Of a DNA stretch of 64,000 nt, positions 36,710 through 46,431 are shown piece after piece. Source of the DNA: Novosphingobium kunmingense. Its GTDB lineage: Bacteria > Pseudomonadota > Alphaproteobacteria > Sphingomonadales > Sphingomonadaceae. The DNA lies in NCBI RefSeq assembly GCF_002813245.1, contig NZ_PHUF01000002.1, positions 186,001 to 250,000 of the forward strand, in the 5' to 3' direction. The position numbers and the translations under genes are program-made. Position 1 is the stretch's first letter. Each line of letters opens with the position of its first letter. The notes beneath the pieces are model-generated. The model was not told where the DNA came from and did not search any database. It worked only from the letters and a program-made list of their open reading frames with translations.

Positions 36710-38068
36710 ATGCGCTACCTGCCCCTGACCCCGGCCGACCGCAGCGAGATGCTCGGTGTGATTGGCGCCGCCACGGTCGATGACCTGTTCGTCGACGTGC
36801 CCGCCGAAGCCCGGCTGGACGGACCGATCGCTGGCCTTCCGCCACACGCCAGCGAAATGGCGGTCGAACGCCACATGGGCCGCCTTGCCGCGAAGAACCT
36901 CTCGGCCGGCGCTGCGCCGTTCTTCCTCGGGGCAGGGGCCTATCGCCATCACATTCCCGCTTCGGTCGATCACCTGATCCAGCGCGGTGAGTTCCTGACC
37001 GCCTACACGCCGTACCAGCCGGAAATCGCGCAGGGTACGCTGCAGGTGCTGTTCGAATTCCAGACCCAGGTGGCACGGCTCTACGGCGTCGATGTGGCCA
37101 ACGCCTCGATGTACGATGGCTCGACCGCGTGCTGGGAAGCGATCGCCATGGCCGGGCGCATCACCAAGCGGCGCAAGGCGGTGATCGATCGCGGCCTACA
37201 CCCGCACTACGTCGGGACCGCGCGCACCATGGCCAAGTTTACCGGCGACACGATCGACTGGAAGGCGCCCAAGCTGGAAGCGGACTGCGATACAGCAGGC
37301 CTGATTGCGGCCATCGATGCCGAGACCAGCTGCGTCGTGGTGCAGTACCCCGACATCCTCGGCCGCGTGCCCGATCTTGCGGCGATTTCCGACGCGGCGC
37401 AGGCCCATGGCGCGCTGCTGATCGCGGTGGTGACCGAACCGGTCGCGCTCGGCTTGCTCGAAGCGCCGGGGCACCTTGGCGCGGATATTGTCGTGGGCGA
37501 GGGACAGGCGCTGGGCGTGGGGCTGCAGTTCGGCGGGCCCTATCTTGGCCTTTTCGGCTGCCGCGAGAAGTTCATGCGGCAGATGCCCGGGCGGCTTTGC
37601 GGCGAAACCGTCGACGCCGAAGGCAAGCGCGGATTCGTGCTGACCCTGTCGACCCGCGAACAGCACATCCGGCGCGAGAAGGCGACAAGCAATATCTGCA
37701 CGAATGCAGGACTTTGCGCGCTGGCTTTCAGCATTCACATGACCTTGCTTGGCGGTGAAGGACTGGAACAGCTGGCCTTGGTCAACCACGCCCGCGCGCA
37801 GGACCTTGCCGACCGACTGGCGAAGGTGCCGGGAATCACCGTACTCAACGGTGCCTATTTCAACGAGTTCACCGTCATCCTGCCGAGCGACGCCCGCGAA
37901 GCGGTTCGCGCGCTGGCTGACCGGCAAGTGCTAGGCGGGGTGTCGCTCGGGCGGCTCTATCCGGACGAGGAAGACCTCGCCCGAGGGTTGGTCGTCACCG
38001 CTACCGAATGCGCCACGGCGGAGGATATCGAAGCCCTGGCTGCCGCCCTTGAAGGAGTCCTGGCATGA
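36710..38068 (+). CDS. gcvPA: Glycine dehydrogenase (decarboxylating) subunit 1
   Basis: First half of the two-part P protein, which decarboxylates glycine with PLP. The 452-aa protein begins [14 protein letters not shown], with the P-protein segment [38 protein letters not shown] (part of it at about residues 68-103) and [16 protein letters not shown] [11 protein letters not shown]. The PLP-binding lysine is in the other subunit. Its stop overlaps the start of gcvPB by 4 bp (ATGA), so equal synthesis of the two halves is expected. Confidence 0.96.
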   Translation: MRYLPLTPADRSEMLGVIGAATVDDLFVDVPAEARLDGPIAGLPPHASEMAVERHMGRLAAKNLSAGAAPFFLGAGAYRHHIPASVDHLIQRGEFLTAYTPYQPEIAQGTLQVLFEFQTQVARLYGVDVANASMYDGSTACWEAIAMAGRITKRRKAVIDRGLHPHYVGTARTMAKFTGDTIDWKAPKLEADCDTAGLIAAIDAETSCVVVQYPDILGRVPDLAAISDAAQAHGALLIAVVTEPVALGLLEAPGHLGADIVVGEGQALGVGLQFGGPYLGLFGCREKFMRQMPGRLCGETVDAEGKRGFVLTLSTREQHIRREKATSNICTNAGLCALAFSIHMTLLGGEGLEQLALVNHARAQDLADRLAKVPGITVLNGAYFNEFTVILPSDAREAVRALADRQVLGGVSLGRLYPDEEDLARGLVVTATECATAEDIEALAAALEGVLA

Positions 38069-39636
38069 GCGCGCTCAACGCCGCTGGTTGGCGCCCCGAG
38101 ATGGGCCCCGCACAGCATCCCGATCACGAAAGCTCCCGCCAACCCACCGCCAGCGGTGACAAGGGCCTGATGCTCGAGGAACCACTGATCTTCGAACTGG
38201 GCAAGCCCGGTTCGACCGGGGTCGACATCGATCCCGCCAGCCGCGCCCCTGCGGATGCGCTGTCCAAGTTCCGCCGCCGGCAACAATGCCAGCTTCCCGG
38301 CCTGACCGAACCCGAGACGGTGCGCCATTACACCCGGCTCAGCCGCCAGAACTACGCGATCGATCTGGGGCCGTTCCCGCTGGGGTCCTGCACGATGAAG
38401 CACAACCCGCGCCTCAACGAAAAGGTCGCGCGGATGCCGGGCTTTGCCGATGTCCACCCGCTCGCTCCGCAGCAGACCGTGCGCGGCGCGCTCGAGGTGA
38501 TCAACGAACTGGCGGTCTGGCTGATCGAACTGACCGGGATGCACGGCGTCGCGATGAGCCCCAAGGCCGGCGCCCACGGCGAACTGTGCGGAGTTCTGTG
38601 CATCAAGGCCGCGCTCGAAGCGCGGGGCGAGGACCGCCGCGTCATGCTGGTGCCCGAAAGCGCCCACGGCACCAATCCGGCGACCGCGGCATTCGCCGGC
38701 TTCGCCATAGAGAACATTCCGGCGACCGCTGCCGGCCGGGTCGATCTCGCCGCGCTCAAGGCCCGTCTAGGTCCGGATGTCGCTGGCGTGATGATTACGA
38801 ACCCGAACACCTGCGGCCTGTTCGAGCCCGAACTTAAGGTGATTTGCGAAGAAGTCCACGCCGTCGGCGGCTATGTCTATTGCGACGGGGCGAACTTCAA
38901 CGCGATCGTCGGCAAGGTGCGCCCGGGAGACCTCGGCATTGATGCCATGCACATCAACCTTCACAAGACCTTCTCGACCCCGCACGGCGGCGGCGGGCCA
39001 GGTTCTGGGCCGGTCGTCCTGTCCGAAGCGCTGAGCCCGTTCGGGCCGTTGCCCTATACGGCGCGGATGGCCGATGGCAGCGTGCGCCTGATCGAGGAAG
39101 AAGACGCGGCCGGGATGGGGCACAGCCAGGCGTTTGGGCGCATGGCGGCCTTTCACGGCCAGATGGGGATGTTCACCCGCGCTCTGACCTACATCCTCAG
39201 CCACGGCGCCGATGGCCTCAAGCAGGTCGCCGAGGATGCCGTGCTCAACGCCAATTACGTTCTGCGCAGCCTCGACGACGTGCTCGACGCGCCCTTCGGG
39301 AGCAGCGGCCCGTGCATGCATGAAGCGCTGTTCAGCGACGACAACCTGCCCGAAGGTTTTTCGACTCTGGACATCGCCAAGGGCCTGATCGACGAGGGCT
39401 TCCACCCGATGACGGTCTATTTTCCGCTGGTCGTTCACGGCGCGATGCTGATCGAACCGACCGAGACGGAGAGCAAGGCCGGCCTCGACCGCTTTGTCGC
39501 GGCTATGCGCAGCCTGACCGCGCGGGCCAAGGCCAGCGACGAAAGCCTCAAGACCGCGCCGCACTTCGCGCCGCGCCGCCGGCTTGATGAGACGCAGGCG
39601 GCCCGCAAGCCGGTACTGAACTGGAAGGGCGGCTGA
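38065..39636 (+). CDS. gcvPB: Glycine dehydrogenase (decarboxylating) subunit 2
   Basis: Catalytic half of the split P protein, 523 aa. The PLP-binding lysine is Lys301 in [17 protein letters not shown], and other hallmarks are [28 protein letters not shown] and [17 protein letters not shown]. The first about 30 residues ([19 protein letters not shown]) are an extension typical for the two-subunit form in alphaproteobacteria. Last gene of the gcv operon. Together with folP in this window it feeds one-carbon units into folate. Confidence 0.96.
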   Translation: MSALNAAGWRPEMGPAQHPDHESSRQPTASGDKGLMLEEPLIFELGKPGSTGVDIDPASRAPADALSKFRRRQQCQLPGLTEPETVRHYTRLSRQNYAIDLGPFPLGSCTMKHNPRLNEKVARMPGFADVHPLAPQQTVRGALEVINELAVWLIELTGMHGVAMSPKAGAHGELCGVLCIKAALEARGEDRRVMLVPESAHGTNPATAAFAGFAIENIPATAAGRVDLAALKARLGPDVAGVMITNPNTCGLFEPELKVICEEVHAVGGYVYCDGANFNAIVGKVRPGDLGIDAMHINLHKTFSTPHGGGGPGSGPVVLSEALSPFGPLPYTARMADGSVRLIEEEDAAGMGHSQAFGRMAAFHGQMGMFTRALTYILSHGADGLKQVAEDAVLNANYVLRSLDDVLDAPFGSSGPCMHEALFSDDNLPEGFSTLDIAKGLIDEGFHPMTVYFPLVVHGAMLIEPTETESKAGLDRFVAAMRSLTARAKASDESLKTAPHFAPRRRLDETQAARKPVLNWKGG

Positions 39637-39652
39637 ACGGGGAGATCCGGCC

Positions 39653-40102
39653 ATGTGGCCAGCGCTATTCTCACTGACCAACCTGGTCGCGGTCATGGGC
39701 TGGGCCACGCTTCTTGCTTTGCCCTATTCGACGCGGGCCCGGTCGGTGGTCATGTACGGGGCGACGGGCCTGCTGTGCCTCGCCTATGCAGCGATGCTGG
39801 TGGGTCTATTGGGGGGCGTCGAGGGATCACCGGCGGCAATGCCCTCTTATGACATCGCGGGAATCCGGTCCCTTTTTGCGGCAGATGGCGGGATCGTGCT
39901 GGGCTGGACGCACTATCTAGCCTTCGATCTGTTCGTCGGCATCTGGATCGCATCGGACGCGGCCAACAAGGCGTTCCCGCGTCTTGTGCTGGCCCCGGTA
40001 CTGGTGCTGACCTTCCTGGTCGGCCCGGTGGGTCTGCTTGTCTGGCTGGCCATTCGCGAACGCCGCGCCCGCGCCTTGGCGCGGGCGTCGGGTACGCGGT
40101 AA
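39653..40102 (+). CDS. ABA4-like family membrane protein (DUF4281)
   Basis: Predicted four-helix inner-membrane protein of 149 aa in the DUF4281 / ABA4 family, named for a plant protein needed for neoxanthin formation; the bacterial role is unknown. The motif WTHYLAFDLFVGIWIASDA (about residues 85-103) with conserved His and Asp is diagnostic, followed by GPVGLLVWLAIR. Three other hydrophobic segments lie at about 1-20, 31-51 and 112-132. It follows gcvPB by 16 bp in the same direction, so may be co-expressed with the gcv operon although not functionally linked. Confidence 0.85.
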   Translation: MWPALFSLTNLVAVMGWATLLALPYSTRARSVVMYGATGLLCLAYAAMLVGLLGGVEGSPAAMPSYDIAGIRSLFAADGGIVLGWTHYLAFDLFVGIWIASDAANKAFPRLVLAPVLVLTFLVGPVGLLVWLAIRERRARALARASGTR

Positions 40103-40106
40103 CGAT

Positions 40107-40238
40107 TTAGTTGATCGCCTGGTCGCCGGCCTCGCCGACCGATTCGACGTCGCGGCCGAGGCCCTTCACGGTGTTGCAGGCCGTGGCCGTCAACGCGACG
40201 GTGGCGGCGGCGGTCAGGATGATGAGCTTGCGGATCAT
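40107..40238 (-). CDS. Entericidin A/B family lipoprotein (43 aa)
   Basis: Small membrane lipoprotein; the entericidin family includes the antidote/toxin pair EcnA/EcnB in E. coli. The sequence MIRKLIILTAAATVALTATAC gives a signal peptide and a lipobox (TATAC), and the mature part NTVKGLGRDVESVGEAGDQAIN is the canonical entericidin helix. AAGGAAA lies 6 nt before the ATG at 40238. Only one such gene is seen, so whether it acts in stress lysis or as envelope component is unclear. Confidence 0.88.
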   Translation of the reverse strand: MIRKLIILTAAATVALTATACNTVKGLGRDVESVGEAGDQAIN

Positions 40239-40360
40239 GTCGGTTTCCTTCCAGGGCTAGGGTACTTCGTGGCAGTAACTGGTGCTACGTTGCCAAAGCG
40301 TTGCGGGTGCGGTCCAAAAACGTTGCAGGTCCGACGATTGTTCCCGCTTGCGACGGGCCG

Positions 40361-41266
40361 CTAGTCGGCTGCGACCATCGACACCGGCGAGACTCTCTTT
40401 GCCAGGCGGTGCTCGCGCCAGGCGATAAGCGCACCGGCGCCAATGATCAACGGAGCACCCATCCAGGTCGTCGACGGTGGCAGCCGATCCCACACCAGCC
40501 AGCCATATAGCGTTGCCCAGACCAGCGATGAATAGTCCATCACGATGACGCTGGCGACCTGGCCGAGTTGTAGCGACGCCGTCAGCAGAAGCTGGGCCGC
40601 ACAGCCCAGCACGCCGATCGTGACCAGCAGCGTCCATTGTCCGGCAGTGTGCCCGCTGACGAAGAACGGCAGCGCCAGCGTGTAGATCACCGAGGCCCAG
40701 AACGAGAACCAGAAGACGATGGCGATCGGCTCTTCCGTGCGGGCAAGGTCGCGGATCTGGATCGAGATCAGGGCGACCATCAGTGCGCCGCCGAGGCCGA
40801 CGGCGGTGCCCGCCAGCGGCATGTGCGCATGGCCTGGCTGGGCGATGACCAGGATTCCGGCAAAACCGGCCAGCACCGCCCCCCAGCGCCACGGTCCTAT
40901 CCGCTCGCGAAGGAGCATGGTGGACAACAGAACGGCAAATATGGGGGTGGTGAAGCCGAGCGTAGTCGCCTCGGCCAGCGGCAGCAGGATCGGAGCGCTG
41001 AAGGTCATCATCATGCCGACAAGGCCCATTGCCGCCCGGCGCAGGTGCACCGGCATGCGCCGTGTGCGCAGGCGGTGGATCTGCCCTCTGGCGGCGAGCC
41101 AGCCGGCCAGGATCGGCAGGGTGATGATCGTGCGCCAGAACAGGATTTCAGGAAAGGCGATGCCGCTTTCCGCCGCGACCTTCACCAGCATGATCAGCGT
41201 CGCGAGGCAGAAGGCTGCCGCGAGACGCAGCAGCAGGGCCAGGTACGGACGCTGGACGACGGGCAT
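40361..41266 (-). CDS. EamA/DMT family transporter
   Basis: Ten-helix drug/metabolite transporter of 301 aa, with two internally related EamA halves (about residues 10-145 and 155-290). Visible motifs are the first-half VKVAAESGIAFPEILFWRTIITLP and the repeated glycine-rich helix end LLRERIGPWRWGAVLAGFAGILVI at residues about 117-140. The second half has LWATLYGWLVWDRLPPSTTWMGAPLIIGAG-type sequence. Likely exports metabolites; substrate unknown. Convergent with nothing known to be related. Start ATG at 41266. Confidence 0.9.
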   Translation of the reverse strand: MPVVQRPYLALLLRLAAAFCLATLIMLVKVAAESGIAFPEILFWRTIITLPILAGWLAARGQIHRLRTRRMPVHLRRAAMGLVGMMMTFSAPILLPLAEATTLGFTTPIFAVLLSTMLLRERIGPWRWGAVLAGFAGILVIAQPGHAHMPLAGTAVGLGGALMVALISIQIRDLARTEEPIAIVFWFSFWASVIYTLALPFFVSGHTAGQWTLLVTIGVLGCAAQLLLTASLQLGQVASVIVMDYSSLVWATLYGWLVWDRLPPSTTWMGAPLIIGAGALIAWREHRLAKRVSPVSMVAAD

Positions 41267-41288
41267 GGCGATGCTCTAGCGGGCGGCG

Positions 41289-41525
41289 ATGGACTGGCAA
41301 GCGCTCATGGACGAAGACTGGGTCTGGTATTTCCTGATGCCGGGGATTGCGGCGGCAATTCTCGCCCTGGCCGCCTGGCGTGCTGATCGCAGGCGGATAG
41401 GTCGCAGCAATCCCGACGCGGTGGGCTGGTTGCCGTGGCGCGACATCGCCTTCTGGGCGACGCTGGCCGCCCTGCTGCTGCTCGGCGCCGCGCTGCGCGG
41501 CTACCTGTCGGGCGATCCGATCTAG
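41289..41525 (+). CDS. Small two-helix membrane protein (78 aa)
   Basis: Unrecognised 78-aa protein. Two hydrophobic helices are predicted at about residues 13-29 (YFLMPGIAAAILALAAW) and 52-70 (AFWATLAALLLLGAALRGY), separated by a basic loop RADRRRIGRS. It has a short acidic N-terminus MDWQALMDED. The gene is divergent from the EamA transporter and converges on cpaF with a 4-bp overlap. It fits between two well-defined genes and has coding-type composition, so I regard it as real. Confidence 0.65.
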   Translation: MDWQALMDEDWVWYFLMPGIAAAILALAAWRADRRRIGRSNPDAVGWLPWRDIAFWATLAALLLLGAALRGYLSGDPI

Positions 41526-43054
41526 AGGCAGGCCTCGAGGTAAGCCTGGTCGAAGCCGAACTGGCGCGCCTTTTCCAGCGTGTAGGGGCGCAGGCCCGAG
41601 GGGCGGAACTCGCCGATGATCTTGCCGTCGTCGGTTTCGTCCAGGTATTCGAACTTGAACAGTTCCTGGGTGACGATGACGTCGCCTTCCATCCCGATTA
41701 CCTCGGTGATGTTGGTCGTACGGCGCGAGCCATCGCGCAGGCGCTTGACCTGGACGATGATGTCGACCGATTCGGCGATCTGGCGCGAAATGGCTTCCTT
41801 CGGAATCTTGATGTCGCCCATCAGGATCATGTTTTCCATACGGCCCAGGCACTCGCGCGGGCTGTTGGCGTGCAGCGTGCACATTGAGCCGTCATGGCCG
41901 GTGTTCATCGCGGCGAGCAGGTCGAAGCATTCCGCGCCGCGGATTTCGCCCAGGATGATCCGGTCGGGGCGCATGCGCAGGGCGTTCTTGACGAGGTCGC
42001 CGATGGTGATCGCGCCTTGGCCTTCGAGGTTCGGCGGACGCGTTTCGAGCGGCAGCCAGTGCGGCTGCTGCAGGCGAAGTTCGGCTGCGTCTTCGATGGT
42101 CAGAACGCGTTCGCCCGGGTCGATCATCTTCGACAGGGCGTTCAGCATGGTGGTCTTGCCCGAACCCGTACCACCCGAGATGACGATGTTCATGCGGCAG
42201 GCGCCGGCAATCTTCAGGGCAGTCGCCATCTTCTCGCTCATCGAACCGAAGTCCTTGAGCATATCGATGGTGATCGGCTTTTCGGAAAACTTACGAATCG
42301 AGATCGCGGTGCCGCGCAGCGATAGCGGTGGCACGATCACGTTGACGCGGCTGCCGTCCTTGAGGCGGGCGTCGGCCAGCGGGGTCGTCTGGTCGACACG
42401 GCGGCCGACCTGGTTGACGATGCGCTGGGCGATCTGGAACAGGTGGCTTTCATCGCGGAAGCGGATCGGGGCGAGCTGCAGCTTGCCCTTCTTTTCGATG
42501 TAGGTCTGGTCCGGCCCGTTGACCATGATGTCGGACACGTCGGGGTCGTTGAGCAGTTCTTCCAGCGGGCCGAATCCAAGCAGTTCGTCGATCAGCACCT
42601 TTTCCAGCGCGAACTGTTCGCGGCGGTTGAGGGTGACCTTCAGCTCGGCCAGCACTTCGAGGATGATCGGGCGGAATTCTTCCGACAGCTCGTCCTTGGA
42701 CAGGGTGGCTGCAGCCTCGGGATCGACGCGTTCAAGCAGGCGCGGCAGCACCTGTTCCTTGATCTTGTGGACCGAGGCTTCGAACCCCTCGGCCTGGTAA
42801 TTGCCCTCGTGGACCCCGTTGACGCGGTCCGCCAGGCGGGTCATCGCGTCTGCCTGCTTGTTGTTCGAGGAGTCGGCGGCGGGCAGGGCGGCTTCTTCGC
42901 CCGGCAGCGGCGGGAACTGGTCGCCGCCGAAGGCTGTGGGCGTAGCGGCCTTCGCCGCCTCGGCGCCGCCGCGCATCGGCCGAGCCACGCCGAATTGCGG
43001 ACGTGCGGGCGCTCCCATGCCACTTGACCCGTTGCGGCGGCCGAATGCACTCAT
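41522..43054 (-). CDS. cpaF: CpaF-type secretion/pilus assembly ATPase
   Basis: Hexameric cytoplasmic ATPase of the Tad/Flp type IVc pilus. The product from the ATG at 43054 has 510 aa. A Pro/Ala-rich N-terminus of about 60 residues is followed by the family's LLPRLLERVDPEAA region, and then the secretion ATPase core with Walker A SGGTGSGKTTMLNALS, the Asp box EDAAELRLQQPHWLPLETRP, Walker B RIILGEIRGAE and His box TGHDGSMCTLHANSP. The rest of the tad/cpa cluster is not adjacent here, since the neighbours are a small membrane protein and a GT-C enzyme. Confidence 0.93.
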   Translation of the reverse strand: MSAFGRRNGSSGMGAPARPQFGVARPMRGGAEAAKAATPTAFGGDQFPPLPGEEAALPAADSSNNKQADAMTRLADRVNGVHEGNYQAEGFEASVHKIKEQVLPRLLERVDPEAAATLSKDELSEEFRPIILEVLAELKVTLNRREQFALEKVLIDELLGFGPLEELLNDPDVSDIMVNGPDQTYIEKKGKLQLAPIRFRDESHLFQIAQRIVNQVGRRVDQTTPLADARLKDGSRVNVIVPPLSLRGTAISIRKFSEKPITIDMLKDFGSMSEKMATALKIAGACRMNIVISGGTGSGKTTMLNALSKMIDPGERVLTIEDAAELRLQQPHWLPLETRPPNLEGQGAITIGDLVKNALRMRPDRIILGEIRGAECFDLLAAMNTGHDGSMCTLHANSPRECLGRMENMILMGDIKIPKEAISRQIAESVDIIVQVKRLRDGSRRTTNITEVIGMEGDVIVTQELFKFEYLDETDDGKIIGEFRPSGLRPYTLEKARQFGFDQAYLEACL

Positions 43055-43116
43055 CTTGCCCAATCCCCGATAGCGTGAAGCGGGCCGGTGGCCCTGTATC
43101 CGGCCTTTCCCTACGC

Positions 43117-43143
43117 GCATTAGGGTTGAGACTTTACTAATGC
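43117..43143. repeat. Inverted repeat upstream of cpaF
   Basis: Seven-base arms GCATTAG (43117-43123) and CTAATGC (43137-43143) are separated by 13 bp, 63-90 bp upstream of the cpaF ATG. The gap 43055-43305 otherwise shows no gene. In cell-cycle-regulated systems such IRs may be regulator binding sites; no further assignment is possible. I searched the gap for TTAA-N7-TTAA CtrA boxes and saw none. Confidence 0.35.
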
Positions 43144-43305
43144 CGCAAGCCTGCATCGCTGCCCCATCGTCCGAAACCGCACCGACAATCAGGCACTTCG
43201 CCGTGCCGGCCGCGCTCTGCGACGCCGGAAATGGCCTCTGGCCGAATTGGGGATTATCGCACCGGAATTAATGCTTCCTGCAGCCTGCGGTGGCATAACG
43301 GCGCC

Positions 43306-44805
43306 ATGCATGGGGACAGTGCAGAAATGGGCGCTGACACGCTGGCGAGCGGCAGGGGGGCCGGCTTCCTGGTTGCGGCAGTGGTGGTCTGTCTGGTCGG
43401 GCTGGCGGGACGCCTGGCCGTGGGATGGACGTCCCCGCTGTGGTTTGACGAGACTTTCACCGCGACGATCGCCTCGCAACAGACATTCGGCCAATGGTTC
43501 GATTGGTGCCGCACCGAAATCGGCGGGCCGCTTTATTACCTGCTCGCCTGGGTCTGGGCCCGGATTTTCGGCCTCGACCCGACGGCGTTGCGCCTGCTCA
43601 GCCTGGCGGCGTCGCTCGGGGCGCCGGCGCTGGCCTGGTTCAGGGGGCATCCCGATCCCCGTATCAGGGCCTGGTGGGCGGCGATGCTGCTGCTCTGGCT
43701 GCCCGGCTTCGAAATGGCCAGCAGCGCGCGTTGCTATGCCCTGCTGGTGCTGGTCCTGACCGGACAGGCGATCGCCTTTCGCGCCGCTATTGACACCTGT
43801 TCGCGTCGGGATGTCGCTTGGTGGGCAGGGCTCAGCGCGCTGGCCTTGCTGACGCACGTGTACAGCGCCTTCCTGCTGGCCCCGCAGGCGATCCTGTTCT
43901 TCGCAATCCACCGGGCAAGGGCGCTCCGCCTATGGTGGATCGGCCTCGTGGCGCTTGTTCCGGTGGTCGGCTGGTTCGCCCTGCAATGGCAATCGCTGCA
44001 GAACTTCGCATCGGGCGGGACATGGTACCCGCTGGTGACCGGGGATGATCTTCTCGCCGCGCCGGTGCATTTCTTCTGGTCGGCGACGAGCGCCGCAGCC
44101 GTGATCGCAGTCGTGGTTGTCATCGCCCTTGCCAGGATACGCAGGGCAGAGCGACGCCTGTCCACGTCGGATATCGCCCTGATCGCGGCTGGTGTCGCCT
44201 CCTTGGCGCTGATGCTGGCGCTGGGAATGGTGCGATCGTCGTTCACCTGGCGCTACGCCGCAGTCAGCGCACCGGCGCTGCTGTTCGGCACGGCCATCGC
44301 GATAGAGGCGGCCAGCCGCCTGTGGCGTCTGGTCCCACTGGCCGTGATCGGCCTGTTTACCGCAAATGCAGGGGTCTTTGCCGCGATGAACTGGATCAAT
44401 CCAGCGCGCAATTTCCGGGCGGTGTTCAACCTGCAGTCCCCGTCGGAGTTCATCGCTCCGGCGCGGCCGCAGCGGCTGGGGTTCCTGTGGGACAACCCCG
44501 CCGCGAAGATCAGCCATCCGGTCAAGACCGCAGAGGTGGTCGGTTATTTCCTGCGCCGGCAAGGCATCGAACCCGAAATCGTGCTGTTCACGCTCCACCC
44601 GGGCCAATCACCGGCCGAAACCATGCGCCGCACGATTGCAGACAAGAACCTCGATGCAATCATCTGGATGACCGACGTCGATGTCCCTGGCGCTGTCGGG
44701 CCGCTCGACGAAGGCGCGCTGACCACGCTCGGCTGGCGTTGCCGCATTTCGGGACGCCCACAGTTCGGCGTGATGGGTTGCTATCGGCCTAGGGCTGCGC
44801 GCTGA
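43306..44805 (+). CDS. GT-C fold membrane glycosyltransferase-like protein
   Basis: Polytopic membrane protein of 499 aa from the ATG at 43306 (MHGDSAEMGA). The catalytic-type motif LWFDETFTA with Asp48-Glu49 in the first extracytoplasmic loop, followed by GPLYYLLAWVWARIFGLDPTALRLLS, is characteristic of GT-C enzymes such as the ArnT/PMT family, which use lipid-linked sugars. About 10-12 helices run to residue 390, then a periplasmic tail of 110 residues with IISHPVKTAEVVGYFLR-type sequence. The acceptor is unknown. A second ATG lies at 43327. No ribosome binding site is clear. Confidence 0.82.
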   Translation: MHGDSAEMGADTLASGRGAGFLVAAVVVCLVGLAGRLAVGWTSPLWFDETFTATIASQQTFGQWFDWCRTEIGGPLYYLLAWVWARIFGLDPTALRLLSLAASLGAPALAWFRGHPDPRIRAWWAAMLLLWLPGFEMASSARCYALLVLVLTGQAIAFRAAIDTCSRRDVAWWAGLSALALLTHVYSAFLLAPQAILFFAIHRARALRLWWIGLVALVPVVGWFALQWQSLQNFASGGTWYPLVTGDDLLAAPVHFFWSATSAAAVIAVVVVIALARIRRAERRLSTSDIALIAAGVASLALMLALGMVRSSFTWRYAAVSAPALLFGTAIAIEAASRLWRLVPLAVIGLFTANAGVFAAMNWINPARNFRAVFNLQSPSEFIAPARPQRLGFLWDNPAAKISHPVKTAEVVGYFLRRQGIEPEIVLFTLHPGQSPAETMRRTIADKNLDAIIWMTDVDVPGAVGPLDEGALTTLGWRCRISGRPQFGVMGCYRPRAAR

Positions 44806-44878
44806 GGGGCTGGCCGAGGCTATGCCCTTGGCCTATCGTGCGGAAACAGGGCCTGATGCCCGCAACTGAGGTTTTCGC

Positions 44879-45355
44879 GTGTCCAGATATCTGCTTCTTG
44901 CCGTTGTTGCCGGGTGCCAGCTTGTCGTTGCGGGTGGCGCCCGGGCGGTCGACGCGCCGCTGCCGGAGTTCATGGCCGGCACCTGGATGATGGAGCAGGG
45001 CGCTGAATGGAGCGACGAGTTGTGGAGCGATGCCAAGGGCGGGCTCATGCTCGGCGTTGCCCGCACCGGATTCGGGACCGAACTCAAGACCTGGGAGCTG
45101 GCGCGGATAGAGAGAAAGGTCGACGGTTCGATCAGCTTCCACGCCCAGCCCAAGGGGGCGCCGCCGACCGAGTTCAAGCAGGTGCTGCGCAGCGCGGATT
45201 CGGTCGAATTCGCCAACCCGGCCAACGACTATCCGCAGCGCATCCGCTATTGGCGGCAGGGCCAGTTGCTGATGGCCGAGATTTCGAAGCTGGACGGTAG
45301 CCAGGTGATGCGCTGGAACTATCGCCCGGTGATCCCGCCGCGCGACGATCGCTGA
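44879..45355 (+). CDS. DUF6265 family secreted protein
   Basis: Predicted periplasmic protein of 158 aa with a signal peptide (residues 1-23, MSRYLLLAVVAGCQLVVAGGARA). The mature part reads LPEFMAGTWMMEQGAEWSDELW and further MLGVARTGFGTELKTWELARIE, the lipocalin-like pattern of DUF6265. It starts at a GTG (44879). The function is unknown; family members are small beta-barrels. It is one gene before the PhzF gene and in the same direction with a 23-bp gap. Confidence 0.8.
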   Translation: MSRYLLLAVVAGCQLVVAGGARAVDAPLPEFMAGTWMMEQGAEWSDELWSDAKGGLMLGVARTGFGTELKTWELARIERKVDGSISFHAQPKGAPPTEFKQVLRSADSVEFANPANDYPQRIRYWRQGQLLMAEISKLDGSQVMRWNYRPVIPPRDDR

Positions 45356-45378
45356 ACAAAAGCCACAGGGGATTGCCG

Positions 45379-46221
45379 ATGCCGCGCCTACGCGCCTTCA
45401 CACAGGTCGACGTGTTCACCGCCGTTCCGTTCAAGGGCAATCCGGTGGCCGTGGTGCTCGACGGATCGGGCCTCACCGATGCCGAGATGCAGGCCTTCGC
45501 CAACTGGACCAACCTGTCGGAGACGACTTTCGTCCTGCCTCCGACGGATCCGGCCGCGGACTATGCCCTGCGCATTTTCACGCCGAAGGACGAATTGCCC
45601 TTCGCCGGACACCCCACCCTGGGCAGTGCCCACGCCGTGGTCCACGCAGGGTTGGCCAAGCCCAAGGCCGGTCGGCTGGTGCAGCAATGCGCGGTTGGCC
45701 TGGTCGACCTCGCCGTCGATGAAGCGGGAATCGCGTTCCGCCTGCCGCGCTACGCGCAGACACCGGTCAAGGATCCCGAGGCGGTGGCCTGGCTGGGGGA
45801 GGGCGTCCGCGTGGCGGGCACGCCGCAAGCGGTCGATGTCGGGCCGGTCTGGCTGATCGCCGAACTGGCCGAACGATCCGCGCTCGAAAATCTGGCGCAC
45901 GATCCCGCGAGGCTGACACGGTTTTACCAGGCGACCGGCATGACCGGGGCGACGATCTTCGCGCGCGACGGCGACGGCATCATGGTGCGCAGCTTCGCGC
46001 CGGGCGATGGCATCCCCGAAGATCCCGTCTGCGGGAGCGGCAATGCGGCGGTGGCGGCCTATCGCCTGGGACAGGGACAGATCGGCGCGGGCAGCCGCTA
46101 CATAGCAAGCCAAGGCCGCCAGATCGGCCGCGACGGCAGCATTTCGGTGCGGATCGAGGGCGATTCCATCCACGTCGGCGGGGCCTGCGTCACCTGCATC
46201 GAAGGTACCGTGCTGCTTTGA
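45379..46221 (+). CDS. PhzF family isomerase-like protein
   Basis: Family of diaminopimelate-epimerase fold proteins; PhzF isomerises a phenazine precursor, and other members act on unknown substrates. The 280-aa product starts at the ATG at 45379 (MPRLRAFTQVDVF). Hallmarks are PFKGNPVAVV, the conserved catalytic Glu in NLSETTFVLPP, LPFAGHPTLGSAHAV, and DPVCGSGNAAVAAYRL. Since no phenazine genes are nearby, the role is probably an unrelated isomerisation or cofactor repair. The TTG at 45373 is not used in my call. Confidence 0.92.
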   Translation: MPRLRAFTQVDVFTAVPFKGNPVAVVLDGSGLTDAEMQAFANWTNLSETTFVLPPTDPAADYALRIFTPKDELPFAGHPTLGSAHAVVHAGLAKPKAGRLVQQCAVGLVDLAVDEAGIAFRLPRYAQTPVKDPEAVAWLGEGVRVAGTPQAVDVGPVWLIAELAERSALENLAHDPARLTRFYQATGMTGATIFARDGDGIMVRSFAPGDGIPEDPVCGSGNAAVAAYRLGQGQIGAGSRYIASQGRQIGRDGSISVRIEGDSIHVGGACVTCIEGTVLL

Positions 46222-46431
46222 TGCAATCGTTGTTCAGTCAACGCGGGCTCTATTCCGGCCTGGTTAAAGTATTGATGGCAAGGGATAGTTGAAGCGGCAT
46301 GGCACTTTGCCGCTCACTACCTGCTCTTGTCGCAAATATACAAGTTTTTGTGCGGGCGCAGCATTATCCTTAACAAACAATAAGCCGCAAAACGGTCGCC
46401 GTGTTGAAGTCTCACTCGGAAGGACGTTGCT

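Noticed and set aside
46295..46315. AGCGGCA/TGCCGCT hairpin after the PhzF gene as a terminator
   Set aside because: Seven-base stem without a U-tract; it remains a possible weak structure only.
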